NCBI GenBank assembly: GCA_017165825.1
Contig: CM029367.1
Location: 13,235,122 to 13,299,121 of the forward strand
Length of the DNA: 64,000 bases
Reading direction: 5' to 3'
Source: Hepsetus odoe
Taxonomy: Eukaryota; Chordata; Actinopteri; Characiformes; Hepsetidae
Every line of letters starts with the position of its first letter. Position 1 is the stretch's first letter. The notes under the pieces are model-generated. The model ran no database searches and was not told where the DNA came from. It was given only the letters and a program-made list of their open reading frames with translations. Below are positions 34,733-46,642 of this stretch, in pieces. A program made the position numbers and the translations under genes.

Positions 34733-36194
34733 TTTTTTTTGCATGTGCTGAAATTGTTTAGCTTTTTGAAAAGGTTCTAGACCAAGTAAAGTGTTTTCTA
34801 GAACCATACATTCATGGGCAATGAAGAGAACATACCTTTCTGTGTGTTATGTGCTTTAGGAGTATTTATAAAGCCCATATTAAAAATCTTTTGGCCTAAA
34901 GGTTAGTCTGTGTTTTAATGCCAAGAGCTGACATCACAACAGTAAAATGTTTGAGGCATAACTCCCAATATAGCACTGTCATATACGTTGTCTCCCATGT
35001 GATGTTGTTTTCCTCAAAATAAACCTGGATAGTCTTTCACATGCTACGCCACTGCCAGTCAACAAACCAACATGAAAACTTTTATTGAGAAATTCTTGGT
35101 TAATCAGACACTTGACAGACAGTATAGTTATGTGTACCAACATGCATAGACACCCACCTACACACAGATCCAGACAAGTCCCCACCACCCACTGCTGCTA
35201 TATATAAATCCAAACACATTAACCCTCATGCTCGAGATGTCCATGCAGCATGGCACACATGCATTCTGTTCATGATCCCTTAACACATGCCATCATTAAA
35301 AAACAGCCATGCAGTTTACACTCCGATTGCATAACATTACCTCATATATCTCGCACACCTCCATACATCCCCCCTTCACACCTCTTTGCATGTACAGTAC
35401 ACACTCCACTTGCGCTTATAAATTCCACATAAATCTGCAGCATTTCCCTGGACGGTTACTAAATGCCTACCTGTCATCTGGTAAAGCTAGCTTGCTGTGC
35501 AAAGGCAGTTGAAGTGAAGAAAAAAAGAAAAGGTCTGAAGAACTACTTTACTTGGTTATGTGAAGCAGAAAGGAACAATACAGCAATTAAAGCGCTCCAG
35601 TAGTGACCTGGTTTGGTGTTTGTGCCAGGAAATTATGGAGTTCTACAAGTCAGACTGGTCTGGTTGTATAGAAACCCATTAGATTGTAGACAAACACTAG
35701 AGATAAGAGCATTGCTCCAGTTATTTATTACAGTATCTTGCTTTTATTGAAGGTGTTTTTGAATGTTTAAAATGTATGCCTAATCATTGGCTGACATTTT
35801 TTTGAAAGATTTTTGCTTTAGTGAAGAATGAACAATGAATCTTGTGCAGTGTGTTGTTGGATAATGCTGTGCAATTCGGTTACCACATAGTTGCACAACA
35901 TTTGAAAAGTTGTGATTCATGGAAACTATCTGAAAAGGACCTGTAGACTTGCATTTAACTTGAATTCAGGTAAATATTGATTACAGTCCTTCGCTAAGAT
36001 CAAACCTAAACCTACTCCCAGCCCTAACCCTAGTTTCACCAAAAAATTTTTACAATTTGTACAAAAAAAAAAACATTTGTGCATAATCTGTTGGTTGGCT
36101 ATCCAAATAAAGTGGAACTCACTAAAGGACAATGGTTCTTGGCTAGGATGTACAGTTTTAAAAACATAACTGGTATAGACGCTTTAGAATATTT
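34733..36194. other. Non-coding stretch, nothing recognised
   Basis: No gene or clear element. A short ccctaaccctag word at 36020-36031 is telomere-like by chance and too short to be an interstitial telomere. Confidence 0.5.
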
Positions 36195-36325
36195 TCAAAC
36201 TTTACAAAGGTTCTTCACACTCACACATCTCCTTTGAAGAGCCTTATATCAAAATGTTCTTCAGGGAACCAAAAGTGCTTTCATGGCATTGCTCCAAAGA
36301 ATCTCTTTTGGTGGATGTGCTGTTT
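36195..36325 (+). mobile_element. MITE-like repeat, copy 1
   Basis: Shares ggaaccaaaagtg (36265-36277) and tggcattgctccaa (36284-36297) exactly and in the same order with 61771-61806. Fish genomes contain an abundant short palindromic DNA-transposon family with this core (aaggttcttc ... ggaacc ... tggcattgct), recalled from general knowledge. No coding capacity. Confidence 0.65.
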
Positions 36326-37884
36326 ACTCTGCATTTTTCTCTTCTCTTCCATATCATTCCAGTGTGGAATAATGTAGACCATCTGTTCCCAGCAGCTTTG
36401 GAAATATAATCCCACTTCATTTGGTTTAATAAGTGAAACCAACTGAGTGAACACACTGCGGATGTGTGTGTGTGTGCGTGTGTGTGCACACATGTTCATA
36501 TGTGTATGTGCTGTCCATAATTGTGTGTTTTATAATATCAGTGAATTAGAGCTGACTGGTGGATCTATATTTAGCCACTGTTGCTTCTCCCTCACTCTTT
36601 TTCTCTGCCTGTCTCACTCTCCCTCTCTCTCTCTCGGCTCTGTTTGTGTGGGTTGGGGCCGGAACTGTGTGGGGAAATTTAAACAGTTCTCCATGTTTCT
36701 CTAACCCAGGTTCTTGATCGCTAGGACTTGAAAGGCTGCTGTATAAAATATGAAACGACAGCCATGGAGGCTGGGGGGAGCATGTGATGGTAAAAAAAAA
36801 AAAGCTTTAGAACAGAGCCTTAGGGTTATGCAATGATCCCTATACATGTCAATCTCCTATACAATACAGCTCCCCCCAAAACCTGGCCTACCCGTATCCC
36901 TCACACAATGGAGCTGAAGGAGGCCTTTTAGAGAAAGTAAAGGTATGTCAGTTATGGTATGTGAACGTGGGAGGTGGGGGGGGTCTGAACTTTCTCTGTA
37001 AGCCTCTCCACTGTTTATTGAAATTTCTAAGATGCACATTCATTGCTCACACCTGGATACACCTTACATTTTTCAAATGTATGAAATGTATTTTCTTTTT
37101 TGAAGCAAATAATGAAAAAGGTTTATGATAATATAAAATAGCAATTCATTAATGCTGTGTTTATATATTGCCACTGAGACGACACTGGCCACTAGTTTCT
37201 GAAAAGACTTTAGTGTCATTAAAATATTTAGAATACAAGTTTGTTTCTTTTTGCTGAAATGTGTAGATGAGCGCGGATGCCTTGGCGTTAATGAATGTGC
37301 ATTGAGCGTCCGCCTTTCCAAGAAATCCACATCTGTTTTTTCCACTGCTACAGCTGATGACAAAAGTTTGGAATTTTGAAGTCCTGATGAAATGTTGCTG
37401 TTGGCATTGGTTTTCTCTTGGAACTTGATTGAAAACAACAGAATATGCAGTTTACTAATGTCCATCTACTTCCAGCATGTACAGTATATACAGCATAACC
37501 TTCTGAGACTGTTGTGCAACACGCTCAGTTGCCTTTTCCGTTAAAATATACTTACGTAGGCCTAGCTGCACTCTGAACTGACAGGGCTGAATCTGTGATT
37601 GATGCAGTCATCTACTTAAAAGTGCACACTTTGTGGAAACATCAGCTGCACATACACAGCTTTTAAATTTTCCACAGCAGACAGCACTAGAATAGGATGC
37701 TCTGGAACAGCCGCATAGTGGCCAATGCTAAGCACCAGCTATACGGGCATAATGCACTCATACTCAGCCCCTGGAGAGGTGGAACTGTTTTCTTTGGAGT
37801 AATGGGGCTACATCTAGTACCCTTACTCATTCTTTGGAATGAGTAAGAGTGAGGTATGTGATGCAAAACTAATCATCCAACATT
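36326..37884. other. Non-coding stretch, nothing recognised
   Basis: Contains an imperfect GT run at 36463-36490, a CT-rich patch at 36590-36637 and an A run at 36792-36803. The minus-strand frame at 37073-37465 (130 codons) is AT-rich, without a domain, and judged to be chance. Confidence 0.5.
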
Positions 37885-37887
37885 AGT

Positions 37888-37990
37888 GTCTGACCTCACT
37901 GATGATCTATGGATTGAAAGGAATCAAATACTCACAGCAACGTTTCACCATCAGGTGTAAAGGTCTACATTGGATTAAAGGCTGTAGAGC
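37888..37990 (+). mobile_element. Tc1/mariner remnant, family C
   Basis: tctgacctcactgatgatct, gaatcaaatactcacagcaa and aggtgtaaaggtct follow the same order as at 1098-1215. It is a decayed transposase 3' part without ends. Confidence 0.58.
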
Positions 37991-38097
37991 AGGGGTAGAC
38001 ATACTCCCTACAGTATCCCCTACCTTGTTTTAATGTGTGATAACTGCAGAACATTTAAAACATTCTTGAAATCTAAATGTTCCTATATTATTATGGG

Positions 38098-38346
38098 TCA
38101 GTGGTGACCTAGTGGTTAGGGACTAGGCACCCACATCAGAAGATCATAGGTTTAAATTCCTTACCAGTAGGTAACCCTGAGTTGCCCTTGAGCAAGGTAC
38201 TGTCCCCGTCACTGCTCCCCTGGCACTTTCGAAAGCTGCCCCCTGCTTCACGGGTTTGTGTGTGGGTAAAATGCAGAGGTGTAATTTCATTGGGGTTCAC
38301 TGTGTGTTGTGCTGTGTGCTCACAATGACAAGAATGGTCTCTTTCA
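38098..38346 (+). mobile_element. tRNA-derived SINE, copy 4
   Basis: gtggtgacctagtggttagg (A-box region), B-box region aggtttaaattcc (38147-38159, mutated from the Pol III consensus), then ccctgagttgcccttgagca, gctgccccctgct, gcagaggtgtaatttcattg and the tail cacaatgacaagaatggtct. Full length; its weakened B box suggests it can no longer be transcribed well. Confidence 0.87.
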
Positions 38347-39586
38347 TTAAACAGATAGTGTATAATTTACCCTTACATGTATAGCAGCTCATTTGCACGT
38401 TTCTTTCAGGATGCAGCATGAGGTAAATCTGCATGCAGATACTGCACAAATAAACTGTCACCTAGGCCTTACACCTGTCATTTATACTAGAACATCCCAC
38501 ACACAAACCCATACAACACGCATGGCTTTGCATGGGTGCCATGGTGAGTGAAGGCTGTAGGAGTGCAATGTGTGTCTCTGCAGGAGAACAATGGTGGCCT
38601 GTGAGGCTCCAGTAATGGGGGGCACAGAGCATATCAGAATGTACTGTATGCTGGCCTCTATAGCCATCGTGGGACAGTACTAAACTGCTGTCTTCACGCA
38701 TTCTTTCTTATTTAGAGGCTCAGAATTAGGAAGCGCCATGTCCTGTCAGCTGTGGATTGCCCTTTAGTACCCACTGCCCACGCTAACTTGGTCTCTATGC
38801 ATGCTTAGTCTGTCTCACATATACACACACACATTTATGGCAGTTGCACTGCAATGTTCACAAAAGCATGGACAATGGAAAGAGAATATGGTAATTGGTG
38901 TTAAGACATATGCAGTCCACACACATGAACAAACCCTAAGGAATCTCTTCCCAAAAAGAGACTGATTTCCTGAACTGGGTATCTGGAAGCTTGAGTATCA
39001 GAATTAAAGTATTAGAATTAAACTTATTATTATTAGAATTAGACTTCTAGGATGGATCTTGTTCCAGAAACAAATGTAAAAATTAAAAATTAAACTCTAA
39101 ACCTAATCACATGATATACATAATAACTGTTCTTGAACAGAAACATTTATTTGAAGTGTCTGTTCTCAGTTGACAATGCTGCTTTTACTTTTACTTTTTT
39201 TCCAATCGTTGAATTGAATTTATTCAGCCAATTTATTTTATGCACTCTGTGAACCAAGAGCTGATGCCAACATTTGTCTGTTAATTTACACAGATAACCT
39301 GATATGCTTTGGTTAGAATTAGACATAGTGTGACCAGTGTGTGCAGTGCCACACCTTTAAGGTCACATCTTAGGTCTCAGAGAACCTGCACCATTTGTGC
39401 AACTGGTCTTGACAATACAAAAAAATAAATGCACAATCTGGATATTCCAGTTCAAATGAACAGAAAACAAAGTTGTCATTGATGTCAGACATGACATGGT
39501 TTTATCTAGTATGTGGAGCTAAGCCTTCTTTACAGTTTACAAATTTTATTAAACAGTTAGACATTAAATAAAATTCTTGTGTTTCA
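38347..39586. other. Non-coding stretch, nothing recognised
   Basis: No gene or element. Two overlapping minus-strand frames at 38462-38701 share a region and have no domain. Confidence 0.5.
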
Positions 39587-39587
39587 C

Positions 39588-39816
39588 ACAGTGTAAACAG
39601 TGAGCAGTGACTTTGCATTAAACCCATCTAAACACACCAGTAGTGAACACACACACATCAGTAGCAGGAGCAGTGGGCTGCAATGTCCACGCTTTGGGAG
39701 CAATGGTGGGGATGGTACCTTGCTCAAGGGTAACTCTGGGTCACTTACTGGTCCGGGACTCGAACCCATGACCTTCCAATCATAAGGAAAAGTATCTAAC
39801 CACTAGGCCACTGCAT
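39588..39816 (-). mobile_element. tRNA-derived SINE, copy 5 (divergent subfamily)
   Basis: Minus-strand copy with the B-box complement gggactcgaacccatga (39756-39772) and the A-box side ctaaccactaggccactgc (39797-39815). The middle (caccttgctcaaggg-like, agcaatggtgggg) follows the family, but the tail side has the extra block gaacacacacacatcagtag and differs from copies 1-4. Its B box is the best preserved of the six. This may be a separate but related SINE. Confidence 0.75.
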
Positions 39817-40087
39817 ACTGCATGTATATTAACTTGTATATTTAATACATTTTGCCGGTAATGCCTTGCCTCAAAATGAGCAATTTACTTAACATAAAAT
39901 TCACAGCCGTTTCTATTTATTACAACAAAAAATTCCAAAAAACATGAAGGCGGCCTAAATGTTCACAATGTACTAGAAAGGAAAAGATTGTCATCTTTTA
40001 CTTTTTTTGGTCAATGGTGTAGGAAAACTTTGTTGGGGTCAGAATGCAGGAACAGAAATGTTAAAAACCTGCCTTGACTTAAAGAAA
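39817..40087. other. Non-coding spacer
   Basis: Nothing recognised between the SINE and the local duplication. Confidence 0.5.
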
Positions 40088-40099
40088 GCTGCTAGTGTG

Positions 40100-40165
<66 letters not shown>

Positions 40166-40225
40166 CTGATCTTTCATATGTATTTTTGTAAATTTCAACA
40201 GTATTTGTATAAAACTGAAGTGTTG
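40088..40225. repeat. Local duplication unit 1, containing (GT)n
   Basis: gctgctagtgt, a GT tract (40093-40162), then gctgatctttcatatgtatt, tttgtaaatttcaacag and tttgtataaaactgaagtgttg. The same order recurs at 40839-40967, about 750 bp away in the same orientation. Confidence 0.85.
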
Positions 40226-40838
40226 ATTGCCATTTAAGTGCCTTATTCTCTGCTGTTTGTTTTTCTTTCTTTTGCACACTGAAACACTTCTACTGTGAAT
40301 ATATGCATTGCCTTTAACAGCCTCAGACTTCTGCGCCAACGTGGAATGAGCTGTGCTTGTGCTAAACAGTTGAGGTTGTGCTGAGTGACAATTAAATTGC
40401 TTACATGTTTTAGGATAATTACCGATCCTGCAACTTCTGTTAAATCAGCGTATTTGTGCCTGTGGACCTGTTGCTGTAATGGGAATGTTTTGTCAGGTGA
40501 AAATCGCAACTTCGCTGTAGGCTAGAGTCATTATTCTGCCCTGTGCTGTTTATGATGCCTCACAGAAGCAGCAGTTCTGCCCCAGCGGCTCGAGTAAATG
40601 ACTATTTTGATCATAAACAGGTAGTTGCATGCTAAATAAGGAAAACACGCATTGTGGTACAAATCAGTGTTTAAGCATAATCTTATCCAGGCCTTCTCCA
40701 TACTTAGTGGAGGAACAGACGCATTGCATGGAATGTTCTTTTGCTTTGTAGTAAAAACGACATTTTTCTTTTGGCTCTGCTTATGTCTCCCTTGAGCAGT
40801 TTTTTTGATCAACCTTGTGGATGTTTGGCTTAGAGAAT
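40226..40838. other. Non-coding spacer between duplicated units
   Basis: Single-copy-looking DNA. Minus-strand frames at 40243-40509 and 40531-40812 have no domain. Confidence 0.5.
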
Positions 40839-40846
40839 GCTGCTAG

Positions 40847-40897
<51 letters not shown>

Positions 40898-41000
40898 TCT
40901 GATCCTTCATATGTATTTTTGTAAATTTCATAGCTTCAACAGTATTTGCATAAAACTGAAGTGTTGTGTGTATGTATTCTGATCCTTCATATGTATTTTT
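40839..41000. repeat. Local duplication unit 2 plus partial third unit
   Basis: gctgctagtgt, a GT tract (40850-40895), attctgatccttcatatgta, aaatttcatagcttcaacag (with a 5-6 bp insertion relative to unit 1), then gcataaaactgaagtgttg to 40967. A partial third unit (gtgtgtatgtattctgatcc, ttcatatgtattttt) follows at 40965-41000. Confidence 0.85.
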
Positions 41001-42175
41001 TCAAAAGTCAGATCATGTATTGTAATTCCCCCAACCTAGACGAGAGACATTGTGTAGAGTGAGTGTTTAGGCAGCAAGCAGATCGGTTGCACACACTTGA
41101 TGATTTTCTCTCTTTTTAAAGCATGCTCTTAAAGAAGAGCTCTTTAAAGAATTAATCACTTTGGGGAAAATGCTCAAAAAAACATCAGATGGCTTGCAAC
41201 AACAAAGTGTGTGCTCACTCACCCACACAGGGCAAATGATATAATTGAATAGGAAATCATGCATTCACATAAATTAAATTTACATCAATGGATGGGATTC
41301 ATGCAGGAAAGTGTTACTAAACTGGACCAATTTTAGAACAGACAAGAAGGCAGAGAGGAGTCTGTAGGTGTCTAAATATATTCAAATGGAAAAGTACTAG
41401 AATTACAGTAAAGCAGAAAAATAATAGGTTGGGTCCTCTTTATCTAGGCACCTTGTATCTTTAAGCACTTTGTAGCCTCTTGCAGTAAAACATTTGTTCC
41501 CATTTCCCTTATTCAATCTATAATATTCCAAAGGTAAGACACAGGAATAAAATAGTATTGTTGCACCAACAAGTTAATTCCCTGGGTAAATATAAAGAAA
41601 TGAGGGGTGGCTCAAGGTGTATAAATGTGTGTGTGTATGTGTGTGTTTGTGTGATTACAGTGAAACAGGCCATGGCTATGGAACAGCATGTTCCATACTG
41701 GGAGGTGGAATTCATTTTATTTGGAGTCTTTTCCCTCCTTCTATTCATTAGCTCTACAGCTAAATTCCAGAACAATCCTAGTGAAATGGACTTTTAACTC
41801 AAAACTTCTGCCTTCTTATGGGAGCCACTTCAATTTGGCCCATATGTAGACAGCAATGCCCCATGACAAAATGCATTTGTGCTGAATGCCTGTTCCACAC
41901 AATAAGGGCCTTCATAAATCTTCAAAACAGTTAGCCCACTATGGTCCAGGTGCACCATACCCAAACAACTAACATCTTTAACCCTCGTGTGTTCAGGTCT
42001 TTGATGCTGTGCAGTTTGGCCAGTTCTGCCAAAACACTGGACATATGAAACCAAACTGGGCCTTCTCCTCCCCCACCCTAAGCTCACTCTATTATTGACC
42101 TTGTCCACTTCGTTAGTGTGACCAGTACACTTCCATGATACAAAAAAAAAAAGCATCTGGTATTCATTTCAGGCA
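41001..42175. other. Non-coding stretch, nothing recognised
   Basis: No supported gene. A short GT patch lies at 41626-41650. The minus-strand frame at 41830-42156 (108 codons) has no domain. Confidence 0.5.
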
Positions 42176-42445
42176 GGCGTCCTCTCCTGCGCTTTTTGCA
42201 AGCAGACCAATTTCGGACCTCTGCTGGTTTTAAAGGGCTATGTGAGCAGGTGATTAGTCACTCAGGCTCCTTCATTAACTAAATTAGTTTGATTAAAGAC
42301 CAGTTAGGAGTGCATAGTGAGGCAGAAGATTGGCCTTTAAAGGTAACCCATGACTTTGGAACTCTGACCTCTTCAGGCTGTATAACCTGCAGAATCCCCT
42401 ATTAAAGAGGTCCTGTCAGGGCCAGATTGAGACACCCCACCGAGG
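42176..42445. promoter_or_regulatory. Candidate conserved regulatory block
   Basis: Repeat-free stretch with a one-centre palindrome aactaaattagtt (42277-42289), ggtgattagtcactcagg, tttgattaaagaccagttag and two ttaaag words (gcctttaaaggtaac, tattaaagaggtcc). Dense homeodomain- and TCF-like words suggest an enhancer. No conservation or activity data are available. Confidence 0.25.
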
Positions 42446-43998
42446 ATGGAGGGAAGGAGGTAGGAATGTGAAGATGTAGACAAATGGGGTCAGAGATTTC
42501 AGCACCCATAAATGTCCTTTGTTGACATAGTTTAGCTAAAACCTCCCCAATGTTATATACCAGTAAGCCTGAGCATGTTCTTCACCCAGGTCAGTAAAGC
42601 AGCACAATAAACGCCTCTCCTTCTCTCTCTGTTTGTCTTTGTTTCTCATTACATGTCAGTTGCAGATCATTTTAGTGAATATTTAATTAAGTTTCATTTG
42701 GCAAATATGAACCTTCAGCACAAAGTTGCTGTCTGCCGTTGACGGGGCCTCCCCCAATGACAGTAAGACTGAAACCAACAGTTAGTTGTCAGCCGTACAC
42801 ACACCTCTTTCACTTCTTTAATGACTCAGTGTATGCCACATTTACCTCCAAAACCACAATCGCTCACTCTGTTATTCTCGTGCCTTGGCCGCCCAGCACA
42901 AAGGCATGCCTTGCACACCACTTTTCAGATGCTAAGAGAATGTGCATTTCAACCGTTCATCTGTACTAACTTGGCACAAAAGACAGAGAAGTTGTGTAGG
43001 CTTCTGTGGCAGTTTTAGATGTGAAACAGATAGCAGAGAGAATTGTTCATCAGATAGGTGTGAAATCTGTGAGGTCAGCTGGGTGCTTTCACTAAAAAGC
43101 ACGCAGGTTGCAGAGAATGGCCCCAGCTGGGTTTGAGCAGAATGACCACTGTCTGCGTTACAGCCTGTGAAATCTTCACATTTTGAAGAACTGCCCTCTC
43201 TAGACACACAGAGGAAATTGTGATCTTTTTCCTTCATCTTGAACTCCCCAAAACGCTCCCTTCAGAAACACCCGTCCAGAACAGAGCCCAGAGATAACAG
43301 GGTCAAGCAAGCAGGGGTTAGAAGTCAGGGGGAGTGGGCTCACAGGGAACACATGGAGAGGATAAAGAAGGTCTGGTTTCTGTAAAGCATGAGTGAGGGT
43401 GCAGTTATTTACGAGCCCACAGAAAACAACCCTGAACCCTTGAATCACCATCCGTCAGACCAATAGGGACGAAAGAAACAGCAAGCAGAGACGCTGCAGT
43501 ATTTTACGTGACCAGACTGTGTAGAATAACACAGAGAAACAGAACTAACCCACAGTATCAGGAGACATAAAGTAAAAAAATACTAAAACGTTAACTTCAA
43601 CCTGGTGAGGAATCTTGGCATCATGTGAAGTTTCTTTCAGTGGTTGTTTACACTCACGCATCTCAAATATCACACAGTTACATTTTATTATTGTGCTTAG
43701 ATATTCATTCAAAACAAATGGTCAGGTACATTTCCAAAAGTAAAAGACACAATAAAAGCATAATAATGGTTTGTCCCAGATTTTGTCTGTTATGTTAACA
43801 GCATCACTCAGAGCAATGGAGTCATTGAAGGGCCATCCTAAACCCCGCCTTCCAGAGGAACTGTGCTGCCTTGCAATCTGCAGATGGTGGGACCAACACT
43901 TTGACAGTTGTTTCACTTAGGAGCCCATGGAAGAGCATTATTTGAAATTTCTGTACCTTTATGTGTTTGAGCACATTTGAATGATACATTTTCACGTT
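42446..43998. other. Non-coding stretch, nothing recognised
   Basis: No supported gene. Opposing frames around 42932-43237 and 42942-43136 overlap and lack domains. Confidence 0.5.
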
Positions 43999-44339
43999 CA
44001 TTAATGTACAATTAACTAGAGACAAAGTCAGAACAAGATTGCATTCGTTTAGACGTGCAAAGGTGAGACAAGGATTATACTGGGAGAAGGATATTGAAAA
44101 TGGAGCTGCAGGAAAGAGGAGAAGAGGAAGGACAAAAAGGAGGTTTATGAAGGTGGAGAGAGAGAACATGCAAGTAAGTAGTGGGAAAGAGGACAATACA
44201 GAGAACAGGAAGAAATGGAAACCGATGATCCATTTTTGAAACCCTTAACGTGAGCAGCTGAAAGAAGAAGAAGAAGAAGAAGAAGAAGAAGAAGAAGAAG
44301 AAGAAGAAGAAGAAGAAGAAGAAGAAGAAGAAGAAGAAA
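43999..44339 (+). mobile_element. RTE-like LINE 3' end with (GAA)n tail
   Basis: The plus strand encodes, with frame breaks, the last part of the element: GAAGKRRRGRTKRRFMKVERE and ENRKKWKPMIHF (44100-44236), equivalent to the region beyond GDKVREARL...MELP at 15500-15586. gagcagctgaaagaag then runs into 77 bp of GAA. This is a 5'-truncated copy, the normal outcome of LINE insertion, and it shows that the family's 3' tail is a GAA repeat. Confidence 0.8.
44263..44339. repeat. (GAA)n microsatellite, LINE-derived
   Basis: About 25 uninterrupted GAA units fused to the LINE 3' end. The poly-Leu frame on the opposite strand (44145-44408) is an artefact. Confidence 0.97.
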
Positions 44340-46019
44340 GTACAATTTAGACTTTATTCTTCCATTTTTATGAAATAGTACCATACCTGGAACCCATTTG
44401 TAACACATGTACCAAGGATCTTGATAATGGATAAAATAAATATGTATGTGTAGCCCTTAATTTATATCTTTAAGGGAATTAATGTCCTCGTAATTTTAAT
44501 AATGAACATATTAGGGCCTTTTGCTGGTTCTCACAAGGAGACCTTCAGCAAAGGTTCAACCTATTGGGAAAAGGTAATACACCAGTCAATGAAGTTTTGT
44601 CACAAATATAGGAATGCCATGTAACAATTTGTGTGTGGTAACAGAAACATCTGAAGCCTTGTCACGTCCTTATCCAATTACATGACTAAAACCTCTGCAG
44701 CAGACCCATATCCTTGTGTTATGCTCCTATAAGTAAACAGGTCATTTTGTCATAATGTTCCATGTCCTGTGAGTCATTAGCATGATTTGAACCATCTCGA
44801 TTTTATTTCAGCTCACACACACGAACCATGAGATGCTGAATCATCTGCTGCTCACTCCTGCTGAGATAACAATGCTGGAATCTTCCACATGTTCCAGCTT
44901 CATAGGCTGTGAAACACTTGTCAGGTCTTGAAGGTTCTTCCCTGACCAGTGCATAGACTTTAACAGAGGAGTGAGAGATACACTCACTCAGTAAATGACT
45001 CATTCCCTAAACATTCCCCATAACACACACAAACACACACAAACACACACACACACATGGATATCTAAGCATTGCATTTCTATTGCTATTACTGTAGCTA
45101 CATTTTATGCTGAAACATATAACCAAAACCAAATCTATCCTCTTTTTCTTTCCACGTTTTCTAACAGGTAATGTTTTTTTGGTCTCTTTCATTTTCTGTT
45201 TTCCAAATGGACTAGGAAAATACCCCACAATAACAAAATGTTCATTTTTCCATTATCCCAGAGACATTTGGGTTAACTATATGGAAACACACTTGAGCAG
45301 GCATACAAAGTAATAATTAAGTAAACAGAAACTCACACAAACTTAACATCTGTTCCTTATTCTTCTTTACTCAGCAGAACTTCAAATGAAATGGATGAAA
45401 TGAACCTCCATTCTTATGTGATTTTTTTTTTTTTGCATGTGTCTGTAGATTTTTAACAAAAAACAAGAAAAAAGTAAGAAAAAAAAGAACCAAATTAACC
45501 TTACATTTATATTAACTTATAATAACTCCAACCAAATTCTCCTGCAAAAGCTGCAAGTTTCATTGGTTGCAGTGTCTGGGACATTGGTTTCAGTGGTTCC
45601 TGAGGTTAAAGTTAGGGTTGAACTATATTAGTCTTACTTTTTAGGTCTCAGCGAACCATCTCTGAGTCTGCTTGCCTCGTTCCCAAGTTCATTCACTTGT
45701 TAACTTGCTCGTGTTAAGCAAGCTAAAGGTTCACCATAAGGGGGCATTACAAACACTCAGAGTGGTGCTTTGCTTCAAAGACACTGTGAGTTATCACCTA
45801 TTTCTACCCCTTTTCCCCATTAACATGCTCTAATGTTAAATCTAATAACACAAATACAACATTGGCATGATTATGCAATAAAAACTAGAATTTCTCATTA
45901 GTGTACACCAAGACAGCTTACCTGTACTAAATTTCCTGTATGAGAGCAAGACAGCTTACATGATATTAAAATTACGTTCAACATTATATTTACAATACAA
46001 GTACATTCCACTAATGTTT
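44340..46019. other. Non-coding stretch, nothing recognised
   Basis: No gene. Contains a CA-rich patch at 45023-45057, a T run at 45422-45434 and A-rich patches at 45458-45490. Confidence 0.5.
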
Positions 46020-46029
46020 TATATATATA

Positions 46030-46543
46030 CAGGTCAGATTCTTTGTAAACAAAGAATGCTTTCAGAAATGGAAGTGTTAATCATTTATTTTCATCAATCA
46101 ACAAAATGCAGTGAATGAACAAAAGAGAAATCTAAACCAAATCAATATTTGGTGTGACCACCCTTTGCCTTCAGAACAGCATCAATTCAGCATTCAATAC
46201 TTGCACACAGTTTTTGAAGGAACTCGGCTGGTAGGTTGTTCCAAACATCTTGGAGAACTAACCACAGATCTTCTGTGGATGTAGGCTTCCTCACATCCTT
46301 CTGTCTCTTCATGTAATCCAGACACACTGGATGATGTTGAGATCAGGGCTCTGTGGGGGCCAGAAGAACTGATGCTGGTTTGAAGACAAAAGGTAGTAAC
46401 ACCAAATACTGATTTGATTTTTCTTTTGTTTGCTCACTTTGCATTTTGTAAATTGATGAAAATAAACAATCATTATTTATATTTCTGAAAGCATTCTTTG
46501 TTTACAGCATTTTTTCCAACCTGCCTAAAACTTTTGCACAGTA

Positions 46544-46548
<5 letters not shown>
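46030..46548 (-). mobile_element. Short Tc1 deletion derivative with inverted ends
   Basis: The outer parts are inverted copies: caaagaatgctttcagaaat (46050-46069) and atttctgaaagcattctttg (46482-46501) are exact reverse complements, and the flanking caatca/tgatgaaaat words also pair. Inside, the minus strand holds only the transposase C-terminal part: PPQSPDLNIIQ (DLN-type third catalytic region; the usual Glu is replaced by Gln here), then a 1-base frame shift, DLWLVLQDVWNNLPAEFLQ, and GGHTKY before the stop. The front of the gene is missing. It lies between TA runs (46020-46028 and 46549-46604), as expected for TA target choice. Confidence 0.85.

Positions 46549-46639
<91 letters not shown>
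46549..46639. repeat. Compound (TA)n-(GA)n microsatellite
   Basis: 56 bp TA tract directly beside the Tc1 end, followed by 35 bp of GA. Confidence 0.97.

Positions 46640-46642
<3 letters not shown>

Noticed and set aside
36001..36031. Interstitial telomere (ccctaaccctag)
   Set aside because: Only about two imperfect units; chance.
37073..37465. 130-codon minus-strand frame
   Set aside because: AT-rich, no domain, no partner exons, composition like the non-coding surroundings.
44145..44408. Poly-Leu frame that could pass for a membrane segment
   Set aside because: It is the reverse strand of the (GAA)n LINE tail.
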